Part shown: positions 9,950 through 20,881 of the stretch, in pieces
Layout of the letters: each line of letters starts with the position of its first letter
Position numbering within the stretch: position 1 is the first letter of the stretch
Assembly (NCBI GenBank): GCA_949316235.1
Contig: OX438748.1
Coordinates: 1,119,001-1,183,000 of the forward strand
Reading direction: 5' to 3'
Length of the DNA: 64,000 nucleotides
Origin: Oegoconia quadripuncta
Lineage: Eukaryota; Arthropoda; Insecta; Lepidoptera; Autostichidae
Translations under genes and position numbers: made by a program
Notes under the pieces: model-generated
Seen by the model: only the letters and a program-made list of their open reading frames with translations
Told to the model about the DNA's origin: nothing
The model's database searches: none

Positions 9950-10778
9950 AGGGCGTCCCAAAGTTATGGGACATGAAGGGGAAGTACCTTAAATATCGTA
10001 GATAGTGAATTTTGCTCAAAGAAGACTTTATGTTATTTTTAAAAGTTAGTAATTCTGCATTCATAGATTTTCTAAAAATTATTTGCTTCGGCTGGGAATC
10101 GAACCGACTCAAATGTGAAAAAAAAAACACCCTACTTTTATGATGCCAATCGAAAGAATAGCTAAAAAATAATAACTCTGCCTAAGTAACATAGTATTTT
10201 AAAAGAAAGGAACAACGTGAAATTAATCATTTTAATCAAATAAAAAACATACATGAAACTGCCGTAGTCAATTAAGTAGGTATTTTTTTGTAAATTAATT
10301 AATTAAATGCTCAAAATGTGATCCCTCTTGTCTTACGCAAATCGCCAATCTTTTAATGAGCCCGCTGCCTGTTGATTTTCTAATCATTTTATGGTGAACA
10401 CTCGATGTGATATGGCACAATTCTGTTTGCAACTCGCCTACGTTCTCGTATCGCTTTTTGTATAGCATATCTTTCACGTATCCCCAAAAGAAGAAATCTA
10501 ATCATTTTATGTTGTTCCTTTCTTTTAAAATACTATGTTACTTAGGCAGAGTTATTATTTTTTAGCTATTCTTTCGATTGGCATCATAAAAGTAGGGTGT
10601 TTTTTTTTTCACATTTGAGTCGGTTCGATTCCCAGCCGAAGCAAATAATTTTTAGAAAATCTATGAATGCAGAATTACTAACTTTTAAAAATAACATAAA
10701 GTCTTCTTTGAGCAAAATTCACTATCTACGATATTTAAGGTACTTCCCCTTCATGTCCCATAACTTTGGGACGCCCTG
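9950..10778 (-). mobile_element. Tc1/mariner-type non-autonomous element with ~267-bp inverted ends
   Basis: Termini CAGGGCGTCCC and GGGACGCCCTG are flanked by TA. The arms 9950-10216 and 10511-10778 read as near-identical inverted copies. The centre keeps, on the minus strand (~10500-10295), the last ~68 residues of a DDE transposase starting LDFFFWGYVKDMLYK and ending HFEHLIN with a stop. In this superfamily the D of LDFF-like motifs is normally the third catalytic residue. The first two catalytic residues are absent. Confidence 0.8.
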
Positions 10779-10992
10779 TATACTCCGTCATTACCATGGC
10801 AGCCACAGGGCGACCAGTCAAGTGCTGAACATAGGCCATCTCATAGATTTACAGATTTTGTATTATTCAAAATGGTGACCTTTATATCGGGTTGGCCTTT
10901 ATACAGTTTAGTTTTTTTTTTTTTTGACTGGACACAGCAAACACATAAGACCCATCGTTTTCCGTCGGTTTTTAAAAATAGTAGTTATTCTT

Positions 10993-11250
10993 GACGACCT
11001 GTTTGGTGTAGTGGTTAAAAATTCAGACTGCTTTGTCACGGGTTCGAATCCCGGTAGGGGCATTTATATGATGAATACAGACATGTGTTCCCGAGTTATG
11101 GATGTTTTTCATTTATGTATTTATTTACATTAAAAAATGTATTTGTGTTGTTTATCAACCATCTGGTATCCATAATACAAGCCTAGTTGCTTAGTGTGGA
11201 ACTAGATGGCGCTGTGTGTTTGTGCAAAGATATTTATTATTATTATTATT
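10993..11250 (+). mobile_element. SINE-2, full length
   Basis: A box TGGTGTAGTGG (11004-11014) and B box GGTTCGAATCC (11041-11051) form a tRNA-like Pol III promoter. The body ends CTAGATGGCGCTGTGTG and an ATT repeat tail. It is not a tRNA gene because the acceptor stem is not closed. Confidence 0.8.
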
Positions 11251-12505
11251 CTTGCAAAGCACTAACATACCAAATCTTCCTAAAGTTTGCAAATGTAAAG
11301 ATTTTACATACTTCTCCACTCATGGAATATTCATCCAACATGTGAACATTTCTAAATAAAACATACATTGCCGCTTACGTATCGTCAAACTTTGTTGTTT
11401 CTTGAGTTCACACTGAATTGTATTAGTAAAATTTAATTGGGTCGTTCAAATTTCGGGTTTTCGGTAATAACTTCAGTGTACGGTATTCTTATACGCTATA
11501 AGACTCTCTCATTGAATTTCATGAGCATTGGATTACATTCCGTTCACTTGTTTTGGAAGCTTCTTCAATAGTATGCAATTTGTTTGAAGATCTAATATTT
11601 TACGTTAAATTTGAATACGACATAATATGAATAGAGACAACTTTATAAATACAAGCTCTAAATAGTCCATCATGAGACCCTGACCATCACATTACTCGAC
11701 GAAGTTGCTTAATTTGTTATTGAATTCGTGTGCCTTCCAGCTTCATCATCAGACACTGGACTGTATACAATCAAATTACTTGTCAAGATGGGGTTGCACT
11801 GTTTCATGACATCATAGTATTGCATTGTCGTACGATTTTTTTTTTTTACGGGTTCTTAACATCTACAATTTACTTATCTCAAGTCAATGCAGCTAACATA
11901 TCCGTCTTAATCTATTGTGGTTGAATGCATAACATTTAAATTCTACTAGAAGTCTCATGTTAAAACAACATAAACGATAACTATGGCCTAGCCCCCCCTT
12001 TATACTGGACGGATGGGTTGTTTGCGAGGTCGTGACTTACCAAATGCAAATACTTGAAGCGATACAGTGCAAACTAGTGTTGCGGGTATTTACGGCCTGT
12101 TATAAACTGGCCTCTGACTAAATTAATTGATGAAATGGATTAATTAATTAATAATCTTTTGTTTCTTTTAATTTAGTTTCCTTACCTACTAGATTGTATT
12201 GTATATCTGAGATGCCCCGTGCGACAGGGCTGTACTTGTGCGGGACTCAAAAGGTATTTTTATCATTTAAGTAAGGACGCATTCAAAATTATTGCTCCAA
12301 AAATGTCGGGGGTATGGGCCAAATTAACTTGCAAGATTTAGATATAGAATAACAGACAGACATCGGGACAGGTGAAGCGAAATAGAAGCGATTAAAATAG
12401 GAAATATTTACATTTTTCCGAATACTTTACCAATATTTCAAATGCACTCGAAAATCCTCTCATAATCACGAGGGAATTCCACTCAAGAATTCTGAGTGGG
12501 TATAC
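11251..12505. other. No recognised feature
   Basis: AT-rich sequence without a convincing coding frame or a repeat I could match elsewhere in the window. Confidence 0.5.
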
Positions 12506-12509
12506 AAAC

Positions 12510-12779
12510 TGTTAGAATTTTCCTTATTTTGAGTTTGTTTCATCTTTTATTTTTTTTGAAAGTTTGTTGATTTATTGCGTCTGCAACGGTTGATCGAATG
12601 GAACGGCGAATGAAGGAGACCGGACCGGCATTATGGGCTGACCCTTCGGAGCGATAACAAGTCGACATCTCATTTTTAAGCAATCGATGTAATTATTTTA
12701 TTAATACCGAAATATACGCCATAGCAAAGTATTGAGTTACTTATTTAAAGTGAATACCTACCCGTGGATCAATCTAATA
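12510..12779 (+). repeat. 5' LTR
   Basis: The 270-bp repeat reads as identical to the 3' LTR. It supplies the promoter and the 5' end of the genomic RNA in elements of this kind. I could not place TATA or initiator motifs with confidence. Confidence 0.93.
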
Positions 12780-12790
12780 TCAGAAGTGGT
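12780..12790 (+). promoter_or_regulatory. Candidate primer-binding site
   Basis: TCAGAAGTGG directly follows the LTR. From memory it fits the complement of a tRNA-Leu acceptor arm, starting five bases in from the 3' CCA end. No site beginning TGG lies exactly at the LTR edge. Confidence 0.4.
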
Positions 12791-13996
12791 AAGAACGCCG
12801 GAGAAAATCTGCTGGTATGTTTTTTTTTTATTTTTCCTACGTACCTACACAAAACATCATACGTGTTCTTGTTATACATGAGATAAGTCACAGAGGAAAG
12901 TTATAGGTATATCAATATACCAAAAACATTGGTGCACACATTTAGTAATTATTACTACTGCCTATTTAAAACGGATTAGCATACTTACATAGGTGCTACT
13001 GAGTCGGAATATTTCTCTTTTACTTTAGAACCCAACAAATAGATATTACTAATATAACGTAGACCTTCATAGTACCAATAAATTTGTGTTGTAGATAAAT
13101 GTTTCCATCAACTACTTTTATACTTACGATTATAGCCTGTATTTTAGAATTTAAATACCTTGAATAACACTGACAATCGAGTCTACGTTTCGGATAACAC
13201 ATTAGAATGTAGGGCTTATGTTCCGATTATTCCAAAATGTCATCCGCCATCAAAAAGGTCTCTCGCGGTGGTGGAATATTGAAAGCCGTTGATGATGTTG
13301 ATTTAATAAAATGTATGAATATTCGCTACAAGGCTGGCAACAGGTTGGCAGGCAGATATATATACATACCTACCTAATAAATAAAAAAACAATGTATTTG
13401 TAGATAGCTTTATATATATTATCTATAAAGATTTGTTTAATTGGATCACGAGATCATTAAACACGAAGGATAATATATTACACCTTATTAAGTATTGCAT
13501 TATGCCTTCAAAGAAAAACAAAAATGCAATATTAATATTACTCATGTGAAAAATTATATACGTATGATAATCTTATTTGTTATGATTTTCCGAAGCATTA
13601 TCGTTATTTCGCTTGTTTCATATTCGCTTCAGATAAATAAGTAGTTTCAGTACAGTTTAAATTTACGAAATGATTCTGTGAAAATGTTCTAGGATTTCTA
13701 TTTTTCCTTGCATAACGGTTATACTTTGAAAATATGAACTATAGTTTTATGTTTTGATTTCCATTAATAATTTTTACCTAGTACACTATGAATATAAAAG
13801 GTAATAAAGATATAATAAAAATAAACATAATCACTGGAATATGGTACTGATTCAATAATAATAATAATTGTTACAAAAAAAAAAAAAAGGGGGTAAACCC
13901 CAATATTGGTCAATTTTTATCTATAATCTTTAAGTTGTTCAGAGGATATTGTGTATATTACATTAATGTAGATGTGTTTATTTGTTTCGTTTCTTC

Positions 13997-15070
13997 CTCA
14001 CTAACACTTTATTGTATATAAGCATACACGTCAAACAAAAACAAAAAAACAGGAGAATATTAAAATATACAAAAGGCGAGCTTATCTCTATAAGAGATCT
14101 CTTCCAGCAAACCTCAGTAAGGAGACAAATAGATGAGGTAACGTAAAAGTAGACAGCGAGTACACTTACAAAACAGTAGTTATAAACAAACTTACTATAC
14201 ATATAGAGAAAATAACAATCATGTCGATGACATACATACTTAAATTATGGTGTTGTTATAATATATATAATATAATAATAATATAATAATAATATAATAA
14301 TAAAATAATAAATATAATTAAATATATAATCTAATATGATAAAAATAAATACAAAACCTATAAATAAAAATGACATATTCTACTTAAACAAATGTACACA
14401 AATAATAAAAATAATCTATTGAGACAGTTTAAGGTAATGCTCCTTCAGTCGCGATTTGAAGACCGGTAACGACTGACTATCACGTACGTCGGTGGGAAGT
14501 GAATTCCAAAGTCTAACTGCATGTATGGAGAAAGAATAGTTGTAGAAGTCTGAAGTCGGAGTAGAAGGAAAGCGCAGAAGGGATGCCATGTGAGATCGAG
14601 AGGGTTTAGAAGGGGAACGCATAAAATTAAATCGCTCACGCAAGTAATTTGGAGAAGTAGGATTAAAGAGAATTTTATACAAGAGACAGAGAATATGACT
14701 ATTTCTGCGGAGTCGAATTGGTAGCCATTTGAGTTGGGACCGGAACTGAGACACGTGATCGAATTTACGCAAACCGAAGATAAAACGTATACAAAGATTT
14801 TGAAGTCTGTCTAGTTTGTTTAACAGTTCCTCAGTAGCGTCCAACATGCATACATCAGCATAATCAATAATGGGCAGCAGTAAAGTTTGGGCCAAAGTAA
14901 TTTTGGTTTTCAAGGGCAAGAAATTTTGCAGACGTTTGAGAGAATGAAAGGAGAAATGAACCCTTTTACTTACCATATTGCAATGAGCCACCCAAGACAG
15001 GTTGCTATCAAGGATCACACCAAGATTCCTGGCAGTGCTAGTTAATTTAATATTAACACCATCAACTCAA
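13997..15070 (-). pseudogene. LINE-D RT C-terminus and 3' UTR inside the LTR element leader
   Basis: The minus-strand frame 15018-14416, open upstream to ~15060, encodes ~200 residues with LGVILDSNLSWVAHCN and, near the end, SIHAVRLWNSLPTDVRDSQS and FKSRLKEHYL. This is the C-terminus of a CR1/Jockey-like ORF. The 3' UTR has an AT repeat (14255-14335) and the LINE-D hairpin at 14084-14098. CTCACTAAC at 13997-14005 and 15071-15079 may be the target duplication. RT catalytic motifs are missing. Confidence 0.75.
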
Positions 15071-15140
15071 CTCACTAACTTCCAATTTGAATAACAAAAT
15101 AGCCTCCGCTAATTAACCACTAACTTGTACTATTCTAAGA

Positions 15141-18100
15141 ATGTCAGATAGGTCGATGTACACCCCACCCTTACAAGGCCTACCTACAAAGAGTAAAAGA
15201 GCAACAAGAGGTACTAGTCGAAATGAACATTCTAAAAGGGGACGCTCTAGGACAGCCTTTGATACTCCAAAACGATTTTCACATAAGCGTGGCACTTACC
15301 GAAGCCGCTCCCGCCAGAAGCATCGTAGAGATTCCAGAAATAGTACATCTAGCGATAGCGCTTCAAGTCATTTACCAAGACGTCACCGACGAAATAGTAG
15401 TAGGTCAGGTCGCCTTCGCAGCCCTAGGAACCGGCGACATTACTCGCGCATTTCATCTCCAATGACGGGGTCTAGCTCTTCCGAGTCGGAGAGTCCAACT
15501 CGAAAAAGGAGACACGCGCGGCCCTACTACTCTTCGGACAGCTCATCAAGTGGCACAGAAACTGACGGGAGACGTTCACGACAACGATCACGTGATGCGC
15601 CCGGAAAAAGAAAGAGACCCAGAAAATCATCAGGTACTCTTAGAAGAAAAAAGGTCAAGACGCATTCACGTTCTCCATCTAGTTATGAAAGCAGTTTCTT
15701 CAAGAAGTTCATCAAACTTATCGACAAAAAGGGGAGTAGTTTCGAAGGAGCACAAAACGTCATACCTGAATTTGACCCCGATGCAAATAGTCAGACAGCT
15801 ACAGAATGGATACGAAAGGTCAATGAAATTGCACGCCTATATAGCTGGAATGAGAAACAAATAATATTTTACGTCATACCCAAGCTTTCCGGCTACGCAA
15901 AAAAGTGGTACCAAGGACGAAGTTCCGTAAATCTAACCTGGCACCAATGGCAGCGCAGGATACTGAAGACTTTTCCTGACGACCGCAATTATGCGGATCG
16001 CTTATACGAAATGTTAGACAGAAGGAGTAAAAAGGACGAATCACTTGAAGAGTACTTCCATGACAAAGTGAGACTTGTAAAGATGTGTGAGATTAGGGGC
16101 AGACATGCCGTTGATTGCATTATCAATGGCATTTATGACAATAATATTCGCCTTAATGCACAAGGGTCAAGTTTTAAAAGACCGTCCCAGCTACTTGTAT
16201 ATCTGCGACGAATTTCTAAAAGGACAGGACAGGTTCGGAAACCAATACCCGAAACTAAAAGTAGTAATGACTCTAGGGGAGGAAATAACAGTGGCGTAAA
16301 CAATATGAAGAAATCTGGCTCGAACTCAAATGTCAGGTTTAGGTTTACTCGGTGTTTCAACTGTTCCGAAACAGGACATTCTGTACGTTTTTGCCCTAAG
16401 CCAGTTATACGCTGTGATAAATGCTCGCGTGTTGGACACGATACCCAGCACTGTCCAAGGCCAAATATTAAGCCTCAACAGCAGGCAAGTGACGGAAGAC
16501 AGAACGTGGAGGATAAAATGGACTTCAAAAAGGTATTGCAGGTTACACAGGATGGGCAGCAGAATGGTAAATATTACAAGACCATTACATTAAATAATAT
16601 TACGAGATCAAGCTACATAGACTTCGGAAGTCAGTGTACGCTTATTAAACAAAAAATTGCAGAAGAATCCAATTTAATTTTAGATAAGTCTGCACTCCCG
16701 GTCATAAAAGGTTTTGGGCTGGGTAGTGTGTTACCTCTCGGACGCGCTGTAGTAACAATCGAAGTTGATGCAGTAATAGCTGATGTGGAAGCTTTTGTGG
16801 TTACTGATGAGTTATTAGAGACGGATGTTCTTATTGGACAATCGTTTACAGAACTACCCTCAGTTACTGTGTACAAAACTAGCTCTCAACTAACCATGTA
16901 CTGCGATGATACTAAAGTCGATAAGGTAGGAGTAATTAACTCTTCCAAGGTTACTTTCGAGGGTCTGAGAGACATCATCGTACAATCAACTGATGTTGCT
17001 TATACTGGGTTGCTTTTTATACCTGGGTACGTCTGTCTAAAAAGTCATAATGAACATTGCATTTTGCAAGGGGTCTATAAATTCGAAAACGGTAAGGGAC
17101 GAGTTGTTGTTGCGAATTTTTCCGGCAAGCCCATTACACTACATAAAAATAAGGTTATTTCACGTGCTACCAAGTTACCGAGTACTGAACCGTTTACTAC
17201 TAGGCATTTGGAGTGTAATGTTAATTTAATAGTTCCTGGAGATATAACATCGCCTAAGAGAAAGATGATTAAAACCCCGATTTCTATGGATATGTTAAAC
17301 GTTGGACCTAGGGTATCGGCAGAACAAAAAGAAAGACTGCTTATTCTTCTGAACAGATATCGAGACTGCTTCGCTTTAAATTTACGAGAACTTGGGCTAA
17401 CTAATATAGCGGAAATGACCATACGTTTAAGCGACGATACACCCGTTACATATAAACCATATCGCCTTCCCTTCAGTGAACGTGCAATTGTTAGAGAGAT
17501 GATAGGAGAATTACTAGAAAACAACGTAGTCAGGGAATCACAATCCGCCTATGCGAGTCCTATAGTCCTCGTACGGAAGAAGAATAATGAGTATAGGCTC
17601 TGTGTGGACTACAGGGCACTTAATAAAAAAACAATAAAAGACAGCTACCCAATGCCTGTTATTGATGACCAGTTGGACCGTTTAAGTGGGAAAAGTCTGT
17701 TCACAAGTTTGGACTTAGCATCGGGCTATTATCAAATACCGATGTCCGAGCCCTCAAGACATGTGACAGCCTTTGTAACCCCTGATGGGCACTACGAGTA
17801 CACGAGAATGCCGTTCGGACTCGTAAACGCGCCTGCAGTGTTCCAAAACATGATAAATAAGGCCCTCGGTCCCCGAAGATTTGATTTAGCGATTCCGTAT
17901 TTGGACGATCTTTTAAGTACTGCAGGTACACACGATGAGGCTTTTCGAAAGTTGGGAGAAATTCTGGAACTGTTATCAAAAGCTGGCCTTACTTTAAATT
18001 TAAAAAAATGCTTCTTCTTCCAGTCCGAAATAGATTACTTAGGTTACGAAATTTCCGAATCAGGGCTACGTCCCGGTAATAAAAAGATCCAAGCAGTATC

Positions 18101-20021
18101 AGAATTTCCCACACCTACAAATGTCCATCAAGTACGGCAATTTGTGGGCCTAGCTAGCTTTTTCCGTCGGTTTGTGTATAATTTCGCTACACTTGCTAGA
18201 CCCTTAACAATGCTAACTAAAAGTGATGTCCCTTGGCATTGGGGTCCAGAACAAGAAACTGCGTTTCAGGATATCAAGACAAGATTAGTAAGTAGACCAA
18301 TCCTCGCATTGTACAATCCAGAATATGTAACAGAAGTCCATTGCGATGCAAGTAAGGTAGGCGTTGGTGGTGTGTTGCTACAAAAATCTGGAAACAGCGA
18401 TAAGATGCGCCCGGTTGCTTACTTCAGTCGGCAAACGACCCGTGAAGAGGCAGTTTGGCATTCCCATGAGTTAGAGACTATGGCAGTAGTGCTCTCACTT
18501 AAGAAATTCCGGGTCTATTTGATTGGACTGGAGTTTAAAGTTGTTACTGATTGCAACGCACTACGAACTACTCTTACCAAACGAGATTTATTACCCAAGG
18601 TTGCAAGATGGTGGCTTATGTTGCAGGAATTCAATTTCACAATTGAATATAGACCTGGTCATAACATGCAACACGTAGATGCTTTGAGTCGGAATCCAAT
18701 TCCTATAGAAACATTCGATGAGTTGGACGTCTTTCAAATAAAGACCGCTGATTGGTTGCACACTGTACAGATGACCGATCCACATCTAAAACATATCAAG
18801 ACAATATTGGAAACCAATGATAAGGACCTCAAGGATATCACCAATCATTACGTTCTACGCGATGATAAGTTATATAGACGTGTCAATCGTGGGTTAAAAT
18901 GGGTAGTACCACGCGGCGCTCGATGGCGCATATGTCAGATGAGTCATGACGATGCGGGTCATTTTTCAGTGGAGAAGACATTAGAGAAAATATCTGCAGA
19001 TTATTGGTTCCCTAAAATGAATCGCTTCGTCAAAAAGTACGTCAAATCTTGCATAAATTGTGCTTATAATAAGGAAATGTCAGGCAAGAAAACGGGTTAC
19101 CTACATCCTATTCCAAAGACTGCATCTATATTCCATACGATGCACATGGACCATCTAGGTCCCTTTGTAAAAAGTAAGAGAGGGAATATGTACATTTTGG
19201 CTGTTATAGATGGGTTCAGCAAATATATCTTTATAAGAGCAGTTCGAAATACTAAATCCAAAACCACAATTTCAGTACTCGATGCGATATTCTCGAACTT
19301 TGGTTATCCTAAGATTATTATCTCTGACCAGGGGTCTAGCTTCACTTCTTCTGAATTTAATAATTTTGTAGGATCACTAGGTGTCAAACATGTGCTCAAT
19401 GCCGTAGCAACACCACGTGCGAATGGCCAGATAGAACGATATAACAGGACTATTTTAAATTCTCTGGCCGCAATGAACCACGGTATTGATGAAAGGGATT
19501 GGGACTTAAATATCTTAAGACTACAATGGAGTCTAAATAATACCACTAATAAAGGAATTGGTACATCACCAGCTGAGGTAGTTTTTGGCCAAAGAACAGC
19601 TGGACAATCAGAAAATATCTTGAAAGGAGCACTCTTGGAAGCACAGGGTGGTGACCGTGAAGAGATGAGAAGATGTGTAGAAAGTAATATCACGGAAGCA
19701 CAAGGGAAGATGAAACTTTCGTTTGATAAGACGAGAGCGCCAACTAAAATTTTTAAGGAAGGTGATTTGGTCATGATACCAAACCACAACCCGGAAAAAG
19801 GGAAAAGTAAGAAACTGGCTCCCAAGTTTCGCGGTCCTTTCAAGATAAGTTCTGTACTAGACAATGATAGGTATGAAGTATCGAGCATAGAAGGTCATTC
19901 TAACAAAAGGTATAAAAACATATATCCAGCTGATCAATTAAAATCGTGGATTACTTTTCATTTATCTCCACCAGCAAGTGACGATGACCATAGTAGTAGC
20001 GATGGGACTGATGGTAGTTAA
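15141..20021 (+). CDS. Gag-Pol polyprotein of the Ty3/gypsy element
   Basis: The polyprotein packages and reverse-transcribes the element RNA and integrates the cDNA. Residues ~25-185 are rich in RS/SR/RR with Ser-Asp and Ser-Glu runs. The Gag core is ~205-365. Two CX2CX4HX4C knuckles lie at 405-418 and 425-438. The protease active site is IDFGS (Asp494, where DTG/DSG is usual). RT has SLDLASGYYQIPM (Asp858) and YLDD (920-923). RNase H has Asp1069, Glu1111, Asp1137 and Asp1180. Integrase has His1269/His1274/Cys1304/Cys1307 and DD35E (Asp1337, Asp1396, Glu1432), followed by a GPF module near 1564. There is no frameshift or stop between gag and pol. The ATG at 15141 is the first in frame with A at -3. 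It appears intact. Confidence 0.95.
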   Translation: MSDRSMYTPPLQGLPTKSKRATRGTSRNEHSKRGRSRTAFDTPKRFSHKRGTYRSRSRQKHRRDSRNSTSSDSASSHLPRRHRRNSSRSGRLRSPRNRRHYSRISSPMTGSSSSESESPTRKRRHARPYYSSDSSSSGTETDGRRSRQRSRDAPGKRKRPRKSSGTLRRKKVKTHSRSPSSYESSFFKKFIKLIDKKGSSFEGAQNVIPEFDPDANSQTATEWIRKVNEIARLYSWNEKQIIFYVIPKLSGYAKKWYQGRSSVNLTWHQWQRRILKTFPDDRNYADRLYEMLDRRSKKDESLEEYFHDKVRLVKMCEIRGRHAVDCIINGIYDNNIRLNAQGSSFKRPSQLLVYLRRISKRTGQVRKPIPETKSSNDSRGGNNSGVNNMKKSGSNSNVRFRFTRCFNCSETGHSVRFCPKPVIRCDKCSRVGHDTQHCPRPNIKPQQQASDGRQNVEDKMDFKKVLQVTQDGQQNGKYYKTITLNNITRSSYIDFGSQCTLIKQKIAEESNLILDKSALPVIKGFGLGSVLPLGRAVVTIEVDAVIADVEAFVVTDELLETDVLIGQSFTELPSVTVYKTSSQLTMYCDDTKVDKVGVINSSKVTFEGLRDIIVQSTDVAYTGLLFIPGYVCLKSHNEHCILQGVYKFENGKGRVVVANFSGKPITLHKNKVISRATKLPSTEPFTTRHLECNVNLIVPGDITSPKRKMIKTPISMDMLNVGPRVSAEQKERLLILLNRYRDCFALNLRELGLTNIAEMTIRLSDDTPVTYKPYRLPFSERAIVREMIGELLENNVVRESQSAYASPIVLVRKKNNEYRLCVDYRALNKKTIKDSYPMPVIDDQLDRLSGKSLFTSLDLASGYYQIPMSEPSRHVTAFVTPDGHYEYTRMPFGLVNAPAVFQNMINKALGPRRFDLAIPYLDDLLSTAGTHDEAFRKLGEILELLSKAGLTLNLKKCFFFQSEIDYLGYEISESGLRPGNKKIQAVSEFPTPTNVHQVRQFVGLASFFRRFVYNFATLARPLTMLTKSDVPWHWGPEQETAFQDIKTRLVSRPILALYNPEYVTEVHCDASKVGVGGVLLQKSGNSDKMRPVAYFSRQTTREEAVWHSHELETMAVVLSLKKFRVYLIGLEFKVVTDCNALRTTLTKRDLLPKVARWWLMLQEFNFTIEYRPGHNMQHVDALSRNPIPIETFDELDVFQIKTADWLHTVQMTDPHLKHIKTILETNDKDLKDITNHYVLRDDKLYRRVNRGLKWVVPRGARWRICQMSHDDAGHFSVEKTLEKISADYWFPKMNRFVKKYVKSCINCAYNKEMSGKKTGYLHPIPKTASIFHTMHMDHLGPFVKSKRGNMYILAVIDGFSKYIFIRAVRNTKSKTTISVLDAIFSNFGYPKIIISDQGSSFTSSEFNNFVGSLGVKHVLNAVATPRANGQIERYNRTILNSLAAMNHGIDERDWDLNILRLQWSLNNTTNKGIGTSPAEVVFGQRTAGQSENILKGALLEAQGGDREEMRRCVESNITEAQGKMKLSFDKTRAPTKIFKEGDLVMIPNHNPEKGKSKKLAPKFRGPFKISSVLDNDRYEVSSIEGHSNKRYKNIYPADQLKSWITFHLSPPASDDDHSSSDGTDGS

Positions 20022-20162
20022 TTTAGTCGAACAAAAGCGAAATTAGTTGAATATAAAATTATTTCCCTAATCCTTTTTTCCTAATTTCACCCTAACATTT
20101 ACAGCTTAGGTATGTAAAGAACAAAAGCAGATCATGACGCTTCTCTGTTGGTGCCATAAGTG

Positions 20163-20427
20163 TACGCAGACCGTGTTCGATTGTGATGAGCGGATGCTGT
20201 CAATGGCGCTAATAACGATGAGCAGGCCGTGTCCCGATGGTGGCGAGCGAGCGGTAGCTATCGATGGTGAATAGCAGGCCGTGTCCCGATGGTGGCAAAC
20301 GGTAGCGAATTAGTACGAGTGAAGACAATGAGCAGACCGTATCCCGATGGTGGTAAACGGTAGCTATTAAAGATATTTAAAATCATTGAGAGACTATGTG
20401 ACCCGATGGCGGCAAACAGAGGCTGCG
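20163..20427 (+). repeat. Degenerate tandem repeat in the 3' UTR of the LTR element
   Basis: Five units of 51-60 bp start near 20165, 20221, 20273, 20331 and 20390. The shared core is AGCAGGCCGTGTCCCGATGG followed by TGGCNAACGGTAGC. The outer units are the most diverged. Confidence 0.75.
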
Positions 20428-20881
20428 TTAATGATCTCCAGATAATGTAGTTCAAATTAAATCTAAGCATTTACCTAGTTATAACCATACATAAACCTAA
20501 TTGAGATTAAGTAATATGTAATTCTATTTTGTATTCTTTTCCTATTTTGATTGAACTATGTATAACTTGTCGTATTATGATTCATAAGAGCTTTATATTT
20601 TTACTATCTTGTTTTATATTATAATATTACCTATATTATATATGTATTTCCGTAAAGTAATTTATTTATTTATTTAATTTAATTAATTACACGGGGGGTT
20701 CCCAATTACATAATTAATAATTACTATAAGTTAAACAGAAATAATTAAATGTCAACAGGATAATACAAATTATGAGAGAATACAAATACAGAATCCAAGT
20801 AATGTAGTGTTGAGGTCACACGTATAATAGTAGGACGGCCGAGCGCAGAAATGTGGACCTTTCTGTAACAGGATGGTCGTC

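Noticed and set aside
9921..10130. Conserved small protein MFFFSHLSRFDSQPK… found three times
   Set aside because: It reads through the inverted ends of the Tc1/mariner-type element (also 10597 and 63982). Its recurrence reflects the repeat, and the start is not an ATG.
11004..11060. tRNA gene at the A/B box pair
   Set aside because: The A and B boxes are good, but the acceptor stem does not close and the sequence continues into a body found in several copies. It is a SINE-2 head. The same applies to 42210 and to 50880-50935 on the minus strand.
17075..17524. 149-codon minus-strand frame, and 19304-19888 (194 codons)
   Set aside because: Both are shadows of the Gag-Pol reading frame on the other strand.
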